A stretch of DNA of 64,000 bases, from positions 62,001-126,000 of the forward strand of contig NZ_JACBFP010000003.1 of NCBI RefSeq assembly GCF_021401085.1. The letters are read 5' to 3'. Positions 41,988-50,730 of this stretch are shown here, piece by piece. Made by a program: the position numbers and the translations under genes. The notes under the pieces were generated by a model that worked only from the letters and a program-made list of their open reading frames with translations, ran no database searches and was not told the origin of the DNA. Position 1 is the stretch's first letter. Every line of letters starts with the position of its first letter. The DNA comes from Chryseobacterium sp. R2A-55. Lineage in GTDB: Bacteria; Bacteroidota; Bacteroidia; Flavobacteriales; Weeksellaceae.

Positions 41988-43264
41988 GATGATGCTATTT
42001 TTCTAATCTTATCCATGTTATTGTCAACTAAAGACACGATTTGGTTATGGTGCTTGCTAGGTTTATTTTTATATCCGTAAGCCTGGGAAATTTTATAATC
42101 TCTCAAGGAAATCTCAATTGTTTCCACCGGCTTATTATTGATACGGGCTGATAAAATAAGGCTGTATTTCCGGTTATAATACTCACCTTTGAATACGCAG
42201 TGCTTCAATACTTCACCTTCGTTCAAAAACTCATAAACTGACCGCAACGGTGAAATCTTAATTCTTCCTTTCTGCAGTTCTAGGCCGAAAAAATTGGATT
42301 TCTGTTTGATGAACTTTGGATTTTCCTTGTCCGCTTTTTTCAAATGGTTTGCTAATTCTTTCCCATACTTTATTTTGTCCACCTTATCGATGTAGAAGTC
42401 ATGAGCCGCGCGCATATTTTTTGGACAAACGAAATGACTGTTGTGAATATCTTTGTTGAGGTATTGGAGAGCTTTAAGTAAGTCCAGGTAAATACTCGGA
42501 TCTTTGATTTTGTATTTATTCCTCATGCATATTTTCAAAGCAGGCCAAAAATTGTAGATTGAAGCATAATTCCAGTTTGCCAAAATTTCGTAATAACCTG
42601 CCTTCATCAAAGTTTCAGCTTTTGATTCAACTACCTTATTTATAGCGCCATTCAGCGTCATGTACCTCAATTTATGGGAAATTCCTTTTTGCAGATATTC
42701 CGGTCTGAATTGCGATTTGAAGCAATATAGATCTGGTGTAATATCGTAATTCTTAGTGTACCAGCCTCTATTTCCATAATTCCTAATCTCCATCTCTCCG
42801 AGACAATAAGAACCGTTGAAACCATTGATCAGACAAGAATAAATCACATGCTTTCCGGAAGCTTCGTACCAGTTCTGGGTGACCTCATGAATTCTTAAGT
42901 CATGCTTGAAACCTTTCCGGAAGAATTTTATAAACTGAAATACTCTCACCACCTGGAAATCGTAATTATCGTAATGCATCAATTGCGCAACTGCAAAATA
43001 ATAATTACCGTCAAAATCCTTTCTTTTCCTGGTCTGAACTATGCGTAATTTTTCACCACAATTTTCACATGTTACCCGTTTCCTAACGATTTGTGAAACA
43101 TCGATATCTTCACCACATTCCAGACAAAAACCGGCATTTTTGGTGCAGTATGCTTTTTTAATGAAGAAATCATCACAGGCATACTGGATCTGTTCTTTTG
43201 AAAGTCCTGGAAGTAATTTTGAAGCTCTTGAAACTGCGATCTGTATTTTGGTTTTTGGCTTCAT
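41984..43264 (-). CDS. PcfJ-like protein with zinc ribbon
   Basis: A 426-residue protein whose C-terminal part matches the PcfJ pattern as I know it (LKHCVFKGEYYNRKYSLILS, KPVETIEISLRDYKISQAYG). An N-terminal zinc ribbon has CLEC and CENC (about 47-72). PcfJ is named from an enterococcal conjugative plasmid; in Bacteroidetes phages it often lies beside a PcfK-like gene, as here with a 4-nt overlap. Biochemical function is not established. Confidence 0.8.
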   Translation of the reverse strand: MKPKTKIQIAVSRASKLLPGLSKEQIQYACDDFFIKKAYCTKNAGFCLECGEDIDVSQIVRKRVTCENCGEKLRIVQTRKRKDFDGNYYFAVAQLMHYDNYDFQVVRVFQFIKFFRKGFKHDLRIHEVTQNWYEASGKHVIYSCLINGFNGSYCLGEMEIRNYGNRGWYTKNYDITPDLYCFKSQFRPEYLQKGISHKLRYMTLNGAINKVVESKAETLMKAGYYEILANWNYASIYNFWPALKICMRNKYKIKDPSIYLDLLKALQYLNKDIHNSHFVCPKNMRAAHDFYIDKVDKIKYGKELANHLKKADKENPKFIKQKSNFFGLELQKGRIKISPLRSVYEFLNEGEVLKHCVFKGEYYNRKYSLILSARINNKPVETIEISLRDYKISQAYGYKNKPSKHHNQIVSLVDNNMDKIRKIASS

Positions 43265-43614
43265 AACAAATCAAAAATTGACATTTGACCATCATCTACT
43301 TTTTTATCAACCGCTTTCTTTTTTGATGCTAGCTTCGGTGCAGCACTTCCCACGGTACTCACCACCACGTTGCATTTATGTGAAGCTGTTTTGGTTACTT
43401 TTTCGTCGAGATAATATGCTTCTGCGATGGCAAAAACCTCATCATTGGTCAAAGCGTTTACCTTCATTTCCTTTACCTTTCCAAGGATGAAGTTACAGCA
43501 GTCGGTTAAAGTTTTCTTTTCATTTTTTAGTGCTTCCAGAAGTTTCTGGTTTGCTGATTTTGCCTGTTCGATATAATCCTGAATGGCTTTCTCAAATGCG
43601 TTGCTTGCTTTCAT
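43261..43614 (-). CDS. PcfK-like protein with C-terminal clamp-binding motif
   Basis: From ATG 43614 (MKASNAFEKAIQDYIEQAKS) this is 117 residues of the PcfK-like family and ends with DDGQMSIFDLL. QMSIF fits the QxxLF-type beta-sliding-clamp binding motif seen at the C-termini of many replication proteins. The frame can be extended to 43746, but the added part is unlikely coding. It overlaps the PcfJ-like gene by 4 nt, so the two probably work together at replication forks (inference). Confidence 0.75.
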   Translation of the reverse strand: MKASNAFEKAIQDYIEQAKSANQKLLEALKNEKKTLTDCCNFILGKVKEMKVNALTNDEVFAIAEAYYLDEKVTKTASHKCNVVVSTVGSAAPKLASKKKAVDKKVDDGQMSIFDLL

Positions 43615-43787
43615 TTTAATATTGTTTTGAAAATTGTTTATATATTTTTCTGAAGTTTGACCATCTCGATCTCCATCTTGTGATCTATAAGCATCGATTA
43701 AAAATTTCTTGCGCTTCTTCACCGTACTTTGTCCGAATAAAATCATCCATAGATCCTTGGTATTTGAAACGCGACTTAAGTTTTCGA

Positions 43788-44522
43788 TTAATAGATTATT
43801 TTTCTAATGGATGCTTTGTGATTGTATACTTTCTCAATATTATAGATGTATAATTTTGCGGAAGCCTGCTTATCCATTAGCATCGGTGCCTCATTTATTT
43901 TTTTTCTCAAAAATTCAAAGTCACATTTGCCTTTGTCAGAAATCATTTGGAGTGCCATGATCAGATTTCTATCGCTGTAAAATTTGTATCGACCGAAAAG
44001 CGAACTAAGTAACTCCAAGAACTTATCTGCTTCATCGTGAAAATTTGCCACGAAAGATCCTTCACGAAAAGTCTCGATAATCGCCTTTTTTCTTTGGAAA
44101 TTTCCGTTCATCAGAAGTTCGGAAGTCACTGCGATACCAATCTTATGTTTGTCACAAAGTTTCTTGAGTACGACGTATGATTCATTTCCAAGCTCGATAT
44201 AGCAGTTCAGAAAATTATTGTCAGTCCACTTATCTTGTTTGCTGTTCATCGTAGCGATTTGGTAAAGATTCAGCTCTTCCGAAACCACGTAATAGATTGG
44301 CAATCCTAATTCAAATGAAGCTGTGAACCTGTGCTGTCCATCAACCACAAACAGTAACTCGTCTTTTTCAAAAACGATTACCGGACAGTATGGAAAAAGA
44401 TTAAGACCATTGGAAACGTCTTCTTTTATTTTATCCACTTTTCTTCGATTGATTGGTCGGTTTCCATCCATCATTTTAAAAACCTCGTAATCGGTTCTGA
44501 AATTAATCTTTGGTGGGTTCAT
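43788..44522 (-). CDS. ParB/DGQHR-type domain protein
   Basis: From ATG 44522 (MNPPKINFRTDYEVFKMMDG) this is 244 residues with the ParB-like nuclease-fold motif VVDGQHRFTASFELGLPIYY (about 67-86). Proteins of this kind (related to DndB/DGQHR and ParB) bind DNA or hydrolyse nucleotides. The remaining helical part is unassigned. A 20-nt overlap with the upstream 74-residue gene suggests coupling. Confidence 0.75.
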   Translation of the reverse strand: MNPPKINFRTDYEVFKMMDGNRPINRRKVDKIKEDVSNGLNLFPYCPVIVFEKDELLFVVDGQHRFTASFELGLPIYYVVSEELNLYQIATMNSKQDKWTDNNFLNCYIELGNESYVVLKKLCDKHKIGIAVTSELLMNGNFQRKKAIIETFREGSFVANFHDEADKFLELLSSLFGRYKFYSDRNLIMALQMISDKGKCDFEFLRKKINEAPMLMDKQASAKLYIYNIEKVYNHKASIRKIIY

Positions 44523-44727
44523 TGTAATTTTTGTTAAATAGTTTCTCGATTTGTCTATTGCAGCTCTTCCGAGTCCGGTATGTTTTCTTAGCCTCGCCGT
44601 TGAGGTAGAAGATGGAGTGCTTCTTTCCGACCTCGTCAATCGCGGTCATCATTCCGACTTTGTCAAGGAGTCCCTGCATAAAGCGGTATCTCTTTTTCGT
44701 TTTGGGAATTGTTATTTGATCAGCCAT
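44503..44727 (-). CDS. small basic phage protein
   Basis: A 74-residue protein starting MADQITIPKTKKRYRFMQGL and rich in lysine and arginine. It is placed between the 142-residue protein (8-nt overlap) and the ParB-like gene. Function unknown. Confidence 0.6.
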   Translation of the reverse strand: MADQITIPKTKKRYRFMQGLLDKVGMMTAIDEVGKKHSIFYLNGEAKKTYRTRKSCNRQIEKLFNKNYNEPTKD

Positions 44728-45145
44728 CACTTTCCTTTTTACGAAGTACAAAGTCCGGGAACGGACAAAACTTCTGGTGGTCATCGCAGATCAGAGAAAC
44801 AGTTCGCATTCTGATGCTTGGGATGTAATACTGATTTGAACTTCTGGTGAGGTCCGAAATCAGGTGGCCCGCCTCCACAACTCCAAGGTGGTATTTCGTG
44901 AAAACCTGCTCCTCGAATATTCTCCCGTTCATGTTGATGGATGTCCCGGCCACGATGTGGTCCACTTTCTTGCGCCACGCCACGATATCACCTATTTCGA
45001 TTTTCGTGTCCTTCACCGGGATGATATCGAATTCCTCGTGCAGATCTTCTGCGAACTGGATCCTCGCATGGGTTCCAGTCCGCTTCAGAACATAGGAAAG
45101 ACAGGTGTCCTTCTTGCTGATCTTGGTATCCTTCAGCCTACTCAT
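44720..45145 (-). CDS. phage protein, unknown
   Basis: A 141-residue protein from ATG 45145 (MSRLKDTKISKKDTCLSYVL), soluble, mixed alpha/beta composition, without known motifs. It overlaps its neighbours on both sides and lies in the recombination/replication block. Confidence 0.6.
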   Translation of the reverse strand: MSRLKDTKISKKDTCLSYVLKRTGTHARIQFAEDLHEEFDIIPVKDTKIEIGDIVAWRKKVDHIVAGTSINMNGRIFEEQVFTKYHLGVVEAGHLISDLTRSSNQYYIPSIRMRTVSLICDDHQKFCPFPDFVLRKKESDG

Positions 45146-45695
45146 CACTTCCAAAATCTTCTAGATCGTCAACCATTTGAAAGGCCTCCTCATCTTCTTC
45201 GCCGAAATCCAATGTTCCTACTACCATCTTCGGCGCCTGTTTGCCTTCCATGTACTCGTAAACCTCGTTTTTCAGTTGCTCTACCGCTTCCAGCAATTCC
45301 GTTGCATAGTCATAATTTTCAGAATCGTCGAACATTTGGAAGGGTGTGCTGAAATTCACCTTATTGCCGGACTCCAGCACTTTATGGCCAGAAATCACCA
45401 CTCCCTCCGTATCTCCATTTCCGCCGATGGTGAATCCTGTGACCTCAAATTTTCCAAGTGAATCGTGTATTTTCCCGGACTTTATGCAAGAATCGAAGGT
45501 TTTCTTCGTAGTTTCCTCGGTAAGCAGCGCGAAGTGCGGAACCAGGGCTTTGAAGCTTTCACGAAGGTCGTCATGGATCGGCGCGTCTGACGAGGTGGAG
45601 ATCTTGTTTTCGTAGTTGTCGGTTTTCTCCAAATACTCGTATGCCAGGAAAATCCCGTTTTTGATTTTTGCTTTTTTGATTTCGATGTTGTTCAT
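45138..45695 (-). CDS. phage protein with acidic C-terminal tail
   Basis: A 185-residue protein ending in a strongly acidic tail (EEDEEAFQMVDDLEDFGSDE). Acidic tails are typical of single-stranded-DNA-binding proteins and other replication factors, and its location near RecT fits, but no OB-fold pattern is clear. Treat as unknown with a possible DNA-metabolism role. Confidence 0.6.
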   Translation of the reverse strand: MNNIEIKKAKIKNGIFLAYEYLEKTDNYENKISTSSDAPIHDDLRESFKALVPHFALLTEETTKKTFDSCIKSGKIHDSLGKFEVTGFTIGGNGDTEGVVISGHKVLESGNKVNFSTPFQMFDDSENYDYATELLEAVEQLKNEVYEYMEGKQAPKMVVGTLDFGEEDEEAFQMVDDLEDFGSDE

Positions 45696-45952
45696 AGATT
45701 TAATGTTTGTTTTGTGTTATTAAAATTCCACTCTTCCAATTCTTTGTCTTCCGGATGATTTACGGCTGATTCGTGCCATTTGAAGTAGTCCGCTTCACAA
45801 ATCCAATGGTTAAGAACGGCGACGTAGTATCCCTCAAGTAAACTATCGTTGCAGTGGTCGCATATTCCATATCCTCCTAGCGACTCCACAAGTTCACTTC
45901 GCGTCATTTTGATGACTTTAAATACTTTGTCTGATTCAACTACTTGCGCCAT
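45692..45952 (-). CDS. small zinc-finger-like phage protein
   Basis: From ATG 45952 (MAQVVESDKVFKVIKMTRSE) an 86-residue protein with CDHC and a following HWIC, probably one zinc site. A TTG start at 45970 would add six residues. Overlaps the next gene by 4 nt. Function unknown. Confidence 0.55.
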   Translation of the reverse strand: MAQVVESDKVFKVIKMTRSELVESLGGYGICDHCNDSLLEGYYVAVLNHWICEADYFKWHESAVNHPEDKELEEWNFNNTKQTLNL

Positions 45953-46028
45953 CTTCAATTGGTTTTTCAAGTTGTTTTAGAAGTTCGTTGGCGTTTTGCA
46001 CATGCTTTTGCACTTTTCGCAGGAACAT
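45936..46028 (-). CDS. possible 30-residue peptide, overlapping frames
   Basis: The frame MFLRKVQKHVQNANELLKQL plus EKPIEDGASS overlaps the Cys-rich micro-frame and the zinc-finger gene start. It reads as an amphipathic helix. Only one of the two overlapping micro-frames may be real. Confidence 0.25.
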   Translation of the reverse strand: MFLRKVQKHVQNANELLKQLEKPIEDGASS

Positions 46029-46048
46029 TCGTTTTCGGTGTATTTCAT
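45977..46048 (-). CDS. Cys-rich 23-residue frame, truncated phage family
   Basis: The frame MKYTENECSCEKCKSMCKTP plus TNF begins with TAATG coupling to the upstream 74-residue gene. Its CxCxxCxxxC start resembles longer phage proteins that continue past a conserved proline, so this copy looks truncated after the Cys cluster. Confidence 0.4.
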   Translation of the reverse strand: MKYTENECSCEKCKSMCKTPTNF

Positions 46049-46272
46049 TAGTTTCTTTCTGGTGTTGGATAATCCTGCTGCTTTTCAAGTCGATCAATAG
46101 TTTCCTTCATGGCCTTTATCATGTCTTTACGTTGCCCGTTTGAGATGTAGTTTGACATCCCCGGCTCATGGAATTGAAAAACGAGCAGTGCAAAACCCAA
46201 CCCCGGAATTTCTTTTCTTATTTTATCAGCGAGATCTCTCATTTCCTGACCTCCGATTTGTTTTGTCATCAC
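46048..46272 (-). CDS. phage protein, unknown
   Basis: A 74-residue protein (start MMTKQIGGQEMRDLADKIRK; ATG 46269 may be used). It has alpha/beta composition with LGFALLVFQFHEPGMSNYIS and is TGATG-coupled to the upstream 59-residue gene. Function unknown. Confidence 0.6.
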   Translation of the reverse strand: MMTKQIGGQEMRDLADKIRKEIPGLGFALLVFQFHEPGMSNYISNGQRKDMIKAMKETIDRLEKQQDYPTPERN

Positions 46273-46448
46273 TCTAGATCTTTAATGTTGCACGGAAACA
46301 TTTTGCCTTTTTCATTCTGATAGATCACAGCGTTTCCGCTTATGCTGATGATCTTCACTTTTTCGCCTTTCTTGCCCCAGAAGTACCGCTTCTGGTTTTT
46401 CTGGAAAGTGTTGTCCTTAACCAGTGTTCGAGTTTCTCCAGCTTTCAT
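46269..46448 (-). CDS. 59-residue phage protein, SH3-like composition
   Basis: The frame starts MKAGETRTLVKDNTFQKNQK and continues with alternating beta-type segments (GEKVKIISISGNAVIYQNEK, MFPCNIKDLE). Start and stop overlap the neighbouring genes (ATGA and TGATG). The pattern of short strands suggests a small SH3/KOW-like barrel, not a known family. Confidence 0.65.
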   Translation of the reverse strand: MKAGETRTLVKDNTFQKNQKRYFWGKKGEKVKIISISGNAVIYQNEKGKMFPCNIKDLE

Positions 46449-47185
46449 CAGAATGGCGTTTTGTTGAAGCTCAGTTCCATACCGTTTGAAGCCACGCTCA
46501 CCGTTTTCCCAGTCATCTCCGAAACCTTCTTCCGGAAGTTCAACTCGTGGGAGTTGCTGTCCGATAAGTGGATCAGAACAATGTTATTAACCGCCGTCAG
46601 ATCGTTCGCCTTCAAAAAATCCATGCAGGTATCCAGATTCATGTGCGATTTATAGATCCTGTCCCGGAGAAACTTTTTGTCCCTCAATTTTTCATCAATG
46701 ATCTCGGTGTCGTAATTGGCTTCAACGATGATGTTGTTGAGGCCTTTGAATGTGAAATTGGAATAGTAGGTATCGGTGAGGAAGAGCGTTATGCCACAAT
46801 CTGGATGATAGATTAGGTATCCACATGGCTCGTTCACATCGTGGTTGATCGGGAACGATATCACCTTGAATCTCCCCACCTCGAACTCGTCTCGCTGCTT
46901 GATTTCATAAACCCTCCTCCAGTAAGCAGACTGAATTGTTTTTCCCAGGAAAGTTCCCTTTGTTGCAAATACCGGAATTCCGGATTTCAAAACCTCCTCG
47001 ATGGATTTTGCATGGTCGTTGTGCTCATGGGTCACGATGCATCCGGAAATCTTGTTCACTTTGAAATCAACAGCCTTCTTGATCTCCATGATGGAAACTC
47101 CACATTCGATAAGGAGTGCCTCCTGCTCGTTTTCGAGCAGGTAGGCATTGCCTTTGGAACCGGTACCTATTACTTTCAGCTTCAT
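46448..47185 (-). CDS. metallo-beta-lactamase-fold hydrolase (WalJ/YycJ-like)
   Basis: The 245-residue protein has the MBL start TGSKGNAYLLENEQEALLIE, the zinc motif THEHNDHAKS (HxHxDH) and further ligand regions (FPINHDVNEPCG, FLTDTYYSN, IHLSDSNSH). The family contains nucleases and other hydrolases; in phages of this type it commonly lies next to recT, and a DNA exonuclease role is suspected. It is TAATG-type coupled to recT. Confidence 0.85.
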   Translation of the reverse strand: MKLKVIGTGSKGNAYLLENEQEALLIECGVSIMEIKKAVDFKVNKISGCIVTHEHNDHAKSIEEVLKSGIPVFATKGTFLGKTIQSAYWRRVYEIKQRDEFEVGRFKVISFPINHDVNEPCGYLIYHPDCGITLFLTDTYYSNFTFKGLNNIIVEANYDTEIIDEKLRDKKFLRDRIYKSHMNLDTCMDFLKANDLTAVNNIVLIHLSDSNSHELNFRKKVSEMTGKTVSVASNGMELSFNKTPF

Positions 47186-48063
47186 TAGAATCCAGGACCT
47201 GCGTTTTCAGTTTCAACTTCTTCGGATTTCACTTCAGGAACCTCTTCATATTCTACCGCATCGGAAATATCTTTGAACGCTATTTCCTCCTTGTTGGCGT
47301 TCTGCTTGATCTCATGCTTCACATCCTCCGCTACCACATCGATTGTTTTTTCACCATCACCGTCAGATTCGGTATAGAGAACAGCATCATCAGATGTTCG
47401 AATAAGTGGCTTGCAAGCTCTGTTGATTACCGTTTTCATTGCCATTTGATCTGGGAAATTTTTGTGAGCCGGAGAGTTTCCTTTCATTGCTCCCTGATTC
47501 CAAGAATCTCGTATTTGCTCAATACTCATGATTTCCATATCGCGGGAACCATCCACCATTTCCAACATCGCATAAGCTCCCATTACTTTTTTAGAGCCCA
47601 TTGACTGCAAGGTTTGGGAATGCTTCACCAGCTTGTTTCTTCCTGTTTCAGGATCTACTTCGAAAATGAAATCATCACCATCGAATATGGCCCGTGACTT
47701 GATGTCCTTGAGGCCTCCAAATCTTTTTGCAAGTGCAATATTTCCAGTATATTCGATCGAACATTCCAGTTTGTCTCCGTAGGGAATAAAGTCACACTGT
47801 TTTTTCATCGGTGAAAGTCCCCAAACCACCATCTTTAGTAACGCATTTGCTACTGAAGCTTTTGTGCATACTTCCAGAACAGGCTTTCCGTTTGAATGCT
47901 TCTGTTCAGAAAGGATCAGGTATGCAGATTTAAGTGCATTCTCTGGCGAATAACCTTCCGGAAGTCGCAATTCACCTGTCTGTGTAAACTGGTCTACTTT
48001 TGCCAATACTTGCGCTGAAATATCCTTTTTTACAACTTCAAGCGCTGTGTTTTCTGTGCTCAT
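47185..48063 (-). CDS. recT: RecT-family single-strand annealing protein
   Basis: The 292-residue protein has the RecT core (ALLKMVVWGLSPMKKQCDFI, YGDKLECSIEYTGNIALAKR, and NFPDQMAMKTVINRACKPLI near the C-terminus) and an acidic tail. It anneals complementary single strands in phage recombination. It follows the DEDD exonuclease and Rad50-like gene, which may provide end processing. Confidence 0.93.
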   Translation of the reverse strand: MSTENTALEVVKKDISAQVLAKVDQFTQTGELRLPEGYSPENALKSAYLILSEQKHSNGKPVLEVCTKASVANALLKMVVWGLSPMKKQCDFIPYGDKLECSIEYTGNIALAKRFGGLKDIKSRAIFDGDDFIFEVDPETGRNKLVKHSQTLQSMGSKKVMGAYAMLEMVDGSRDMEIMSIEQIRDSWNQGAMKGNSPAHKNFPDQMAMKTVINRACKPLIRTSDDAVLYTESDGDGEKTIDVVAEDVKHEIKQNANKEEIAFKDISDAVEYEEVPEVKSEEVETENAGPGF

Positions 48064-48080
48064 TTTTTATTGTTTTTGAA

Positions 48081-48632
48081 TTAATTTAATTGAAATACAC
48101 CCATTTTGAATAGGGCATAAACGATGTCGGCTTCATGGAAGGCATCGTCGGCTCCGCGGTGTAGCTCCACATATCCTGTGTCGCCAAAAAAGTGTCTGTG
48201 AGCCTCTTCCACCTTTGGCCATTTGAATCCGTACTTTCCAGGTATTTTGCAGACGTCGGTGGATAGCTTCATCGGGCATGGAAGTTTTTTAGGGAAAACA
48301 AAACCCCTGCTTTCCATGAATCCAAAGTCAAAGGTGTTATTGAAGGCCGTGGCTCCGGCTTCATATTTATTCAGGATTGATTGGATTTCAGGTGCCAAAA
48401 CATGTAGGAACTGGGAACTAAGGATCTGGTCCGACGTCAAGGTAGAATTCTGAACGATCCATGAGTTCTCAATCTCCTCACTGGTTACTTCTTCCTCACG
48501 GCATACCTGATCAAACAGTATTTGTTTCTCGCCAGTTGCAAGGTCCAACTCTACGATTCCAATTTCGACAATCTTTCCGCTTGAATAGGAAAAACCGGTT
48601 GTTTCTATGTCGATGATTAAAATTTTTTGCAT
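48081..48632 (-). CDS. DEDDh 3'-5' exonuclease (DnaQ/RNase T-like)
   Basis: The 183-residue protein has Exo I DIETTGF (8-14), Exo II NNTFDFGFM and Exo III HRGADDAFHEADIVY, the full DEDDh set. It degrades DNA or RNA 3' ends. Located immediately upstream of recT and after a terminator, so it may head a separate transcript or rely on read-through. Confidence 0.9.
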   Translation of the reverse strand: MQKILIIDIETTGFSYSSGKIVEIGIVELDLATGEKQILFDQVCREEEVTSEEIENSWIVQNSTLTSDQILSSQFLHVLAPEIQSILNKYEAGATAFNNTFDFGFMESRGFVFPKKLPCPMKLSTDVCKIPGKYGFKWPKVEEAHRHFFGDTGYVELHRGADDAFHEADIVYALFKMGVFQLN

Positions 48633-48662
48633 TTTGTTATTTTGAATTATTAGGTGTAAAAA

Positions 48663-48679
48663 GCGGGATTTCCACCCGC
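48663..48679 (-). terminator. terminator between the Rad50-like and exonuclease genes
   Basis: The stem GCGGG/CCCGC with a 7-nt loop is followed on the minus strand by TTTTT. It may act as an attenuator in the early operon. Confidence 0.65.
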
Positions 48680-48724
48680 CGGGATCTTTCTTTCATCACC
48701 ACCATTTGTGCATGGGTGTATATT

Positions 48725-50728
48725 TTACGCTACTCTTAATTTTCTGTCTCCCGCGGAAACGATGAGGTTGATAATTTGGGATTCAGAATCAATCAGATCC
48801 ACAACAGACTCCCGGTTATCAATAAAAATAGGAGCTGAAACTTTATAGAACTCGCACAGGGTATTGATAATGTCAACGCCTGCGTTGATTTTGGAAGCCG
48901 TATTCGCATCGCTGAACGGCACGCCATTGATCAGAGCCTCACAAGTTGGAACTTCAGCTCCATTGATTTGAGTTTCAAAAAGTTTGAACTTTACGAAGGA
49001 GAATTTTTCATTCACCCTGCTTTCAATCGTTTCAGTTTGAAGTTTGATGAAGTTGTCGATGGTGTACTGCTCCTTTTCGATATCGGCGATCTGCTGCGCG
49101 AGTTTACATTCCTCCTCCATGAGTTCGTTGATACGCTTATCAGCATTCTTGATCTGCACGTTTGCGTTGAGCAGCAATCTCAATTCGGCGATTTCGTCAT
49201 TTATTTTAGCTTTCTCGTCCTTCAGTTGCTGATTTTGGTTTTCCGGAAGATCGAACTTCAGTGCCTCAAGTTGCGCCACCTCTCTCTTCAGCTCCAGATA
49301 TTCGATATTGGTTGCGAGCATCGTATCCACAACCTCATCAAGATTCAGCACCGATTTTGATTGGTTGTTCTCAATCAGCAGATCCGCCCGAAGTCCGTTG
49401 ATCTTTTTATCGAGGTTGATTATGAACTCCGTCCCTTTAGCGATTCTTTCCTCCAGGGTCTCCAACTCAGTTTCCAGATTTGCCTTTTCGGAAGCGTGTG
49501 CTTTTCCGTTTGCGGAAATATTTGCCAGCTGATTTTGCTTGTCAGCGATGAAATTTTCCTTCATCTCCGCCTTTTTCGCCTCCACATCGGATGCCTCGAA
49601 ATCTCTCTTGCAGGTGGGACAGCAGAACTCCAGATCGCTGAAAACTAACTCCCTCGAATTGACCTCCGACCAAAGTGTTCTCGCGTCTGCCATCAACATT
49701 TCGAGTTTTGCGATCTGAAGATTGATAGTATCGCGTTTATCGGCGAGCGTATCTCTTTTTGCTTCGGCAGATTTCAATTCCGCCGTCGCCTCTGCGATTT
49801 CATTCTGGAGCTGAACCGCTTTGGAATTTTCGGCTCTATGCTCGTTTTTTGCTTTCTCTTTCGCATTGAACTCGAAAGCGTTTATTTTGGATTTTAACTC
49901 GAAAATCTTTTCCTGGTTGGCGTTTCTCTTCCTGATCACTTCGTCATAAGCCGCCGCTTTGTCTTGCAGCTGGTTATCCAAGCTCTCAATCAGTTTTTCT
50001 TTGGCCAGAATTTCTGCATTCAAATTTTCCTCATCCACCGGCTCCGTCTTCGAACGTTCAACCTCGTCAATTCTCGTAGGAATCGTCTTGATGTCGTCCT
50101 TTGCTTTCTTGATTGTTGCCGCGATCTGCTTCTTGTATTCATCCAGCGACTTATTGCTAAGCTGGGAAACAAGCTTTTCATAGTCTGAATTTCCGGCAGC
50201 CAGTTCATCGTCGGAAACTTCTCCCGCAATCTGGATGAGTACATTTCTCCGGTCCTGCCATTTTAAAGCGTTGAAAGCCGTAGGTGAAGTGATCAGCTTG
50301 AATATCGATTCATCAAGTATCTGGGAAACCTTGTTCTGGAATTCTTTTTGTGAAAGTGGAACCTCATTCCAATAGTAAAGAGTTTCGTTTCCGGTGAATT
50401 CTGACTCCAGTGCCCCGCGCTGTTTTACCCATTTTTCCTTCAGGATCCTCTTGATGGAAACCTCCTCACCATCTACCAGAACCAAGGCGCTGACTTCGTG
50501 TTCTATTTTCGGAATCGCCATATTGAATGCGTCCAAGGTCTTGATCTCGAAATCTTTTCTATCCGTGGAATCTTTACCGAACATCAACCACGTGAACGCG
50601 TCGAATACTGAAGTCTTTCCAGTACCGTTGGCTCCGAATATGTTGGTGTTTTCATTGAAATCTATGGATAAGTTCTTAATGCCCTTGAAGTTGATCAGAG
50701 TCATTTTTTTAAGAATAATTTTGCTCAT
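48725..50728 (-). CDS. Rad50/SbcC-like ATPase
   Basis: The 667-residue protein has an N-terminal P-loop (NIFGANGTGKTSVFDAFTWL, about 30-49), two long coiled coils, a central zinc hook CCPTC (about 365-372) and a C-terminal lobe with Walker-B-like IFIDNRESVVDL. It is short compared with bacterial SbcC (about 1,000) but matches compact phage versions. No SbcD-type nuclease gene is adjacent; the MBL or DEDD nuclease could partner it. Confidence 0.88.
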   Translation of the reverse strand: MSKIILKKMTLINFKGIKNLSIDFNENTNIFGANGTGKTSVFDAFTWLMFGKDSTDRKDFEIKTLDAFNMAIPKIEHEVSALVLVDGEEVSIKRILKEKWVKQRGALESEFTGNETLYYWNEVPLSQKEFQNKVSQILDESIFKLITSPTAFNALKWQDRRNVLIQIAGEVSDDELAAGNSDYEKLVSQLSNKSLDEYKKQIAATIKKAKDDIKTIPTRIDEVERSKTEPVDEENLNAEILAKEKLIESLDNQLQDKAAAYDEVIRKRNANQEKIFELKSKINAFEFNAKEKAKNEHRAENSKAVQLQNEIAEATAELKSAEAKRDTLADKRDTINLQIAKLEMLMADARTLWSEVNSRELVFSDLEFCCPTCKRDFEASDVEAKKAEMKENFIADKQNQLANISANGKAHASEKANLETELETLEERIAKGTEFIINLDKKINGLRADLLIENNQSKSVLNLDEVVDTMLATNIEYLELKREVAQLEALKFDLPENQNQQLKDEKAKINDEIAELRLLLNANVQIKNADKRINELMEEECKLAQQIADIEKEQYTIDNFIKLQTETIESRVNEKFSFVKFKLFETQINGAEVPTCEALINGVPFSDANTASKINAGVDIINTLCEFYKVSAPIFIDNRESVVDLIDSESQIINLIVSAGDRKLRVA

Positions 50729-50730
50729 TT

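Noticed and set aside
43615-43746. 44-codon N-terminal extension of the PcfK-like gene
   Set aside because: Composition is atypical and the family begins at MKASNAFEKA, so ATG 43614 was used.
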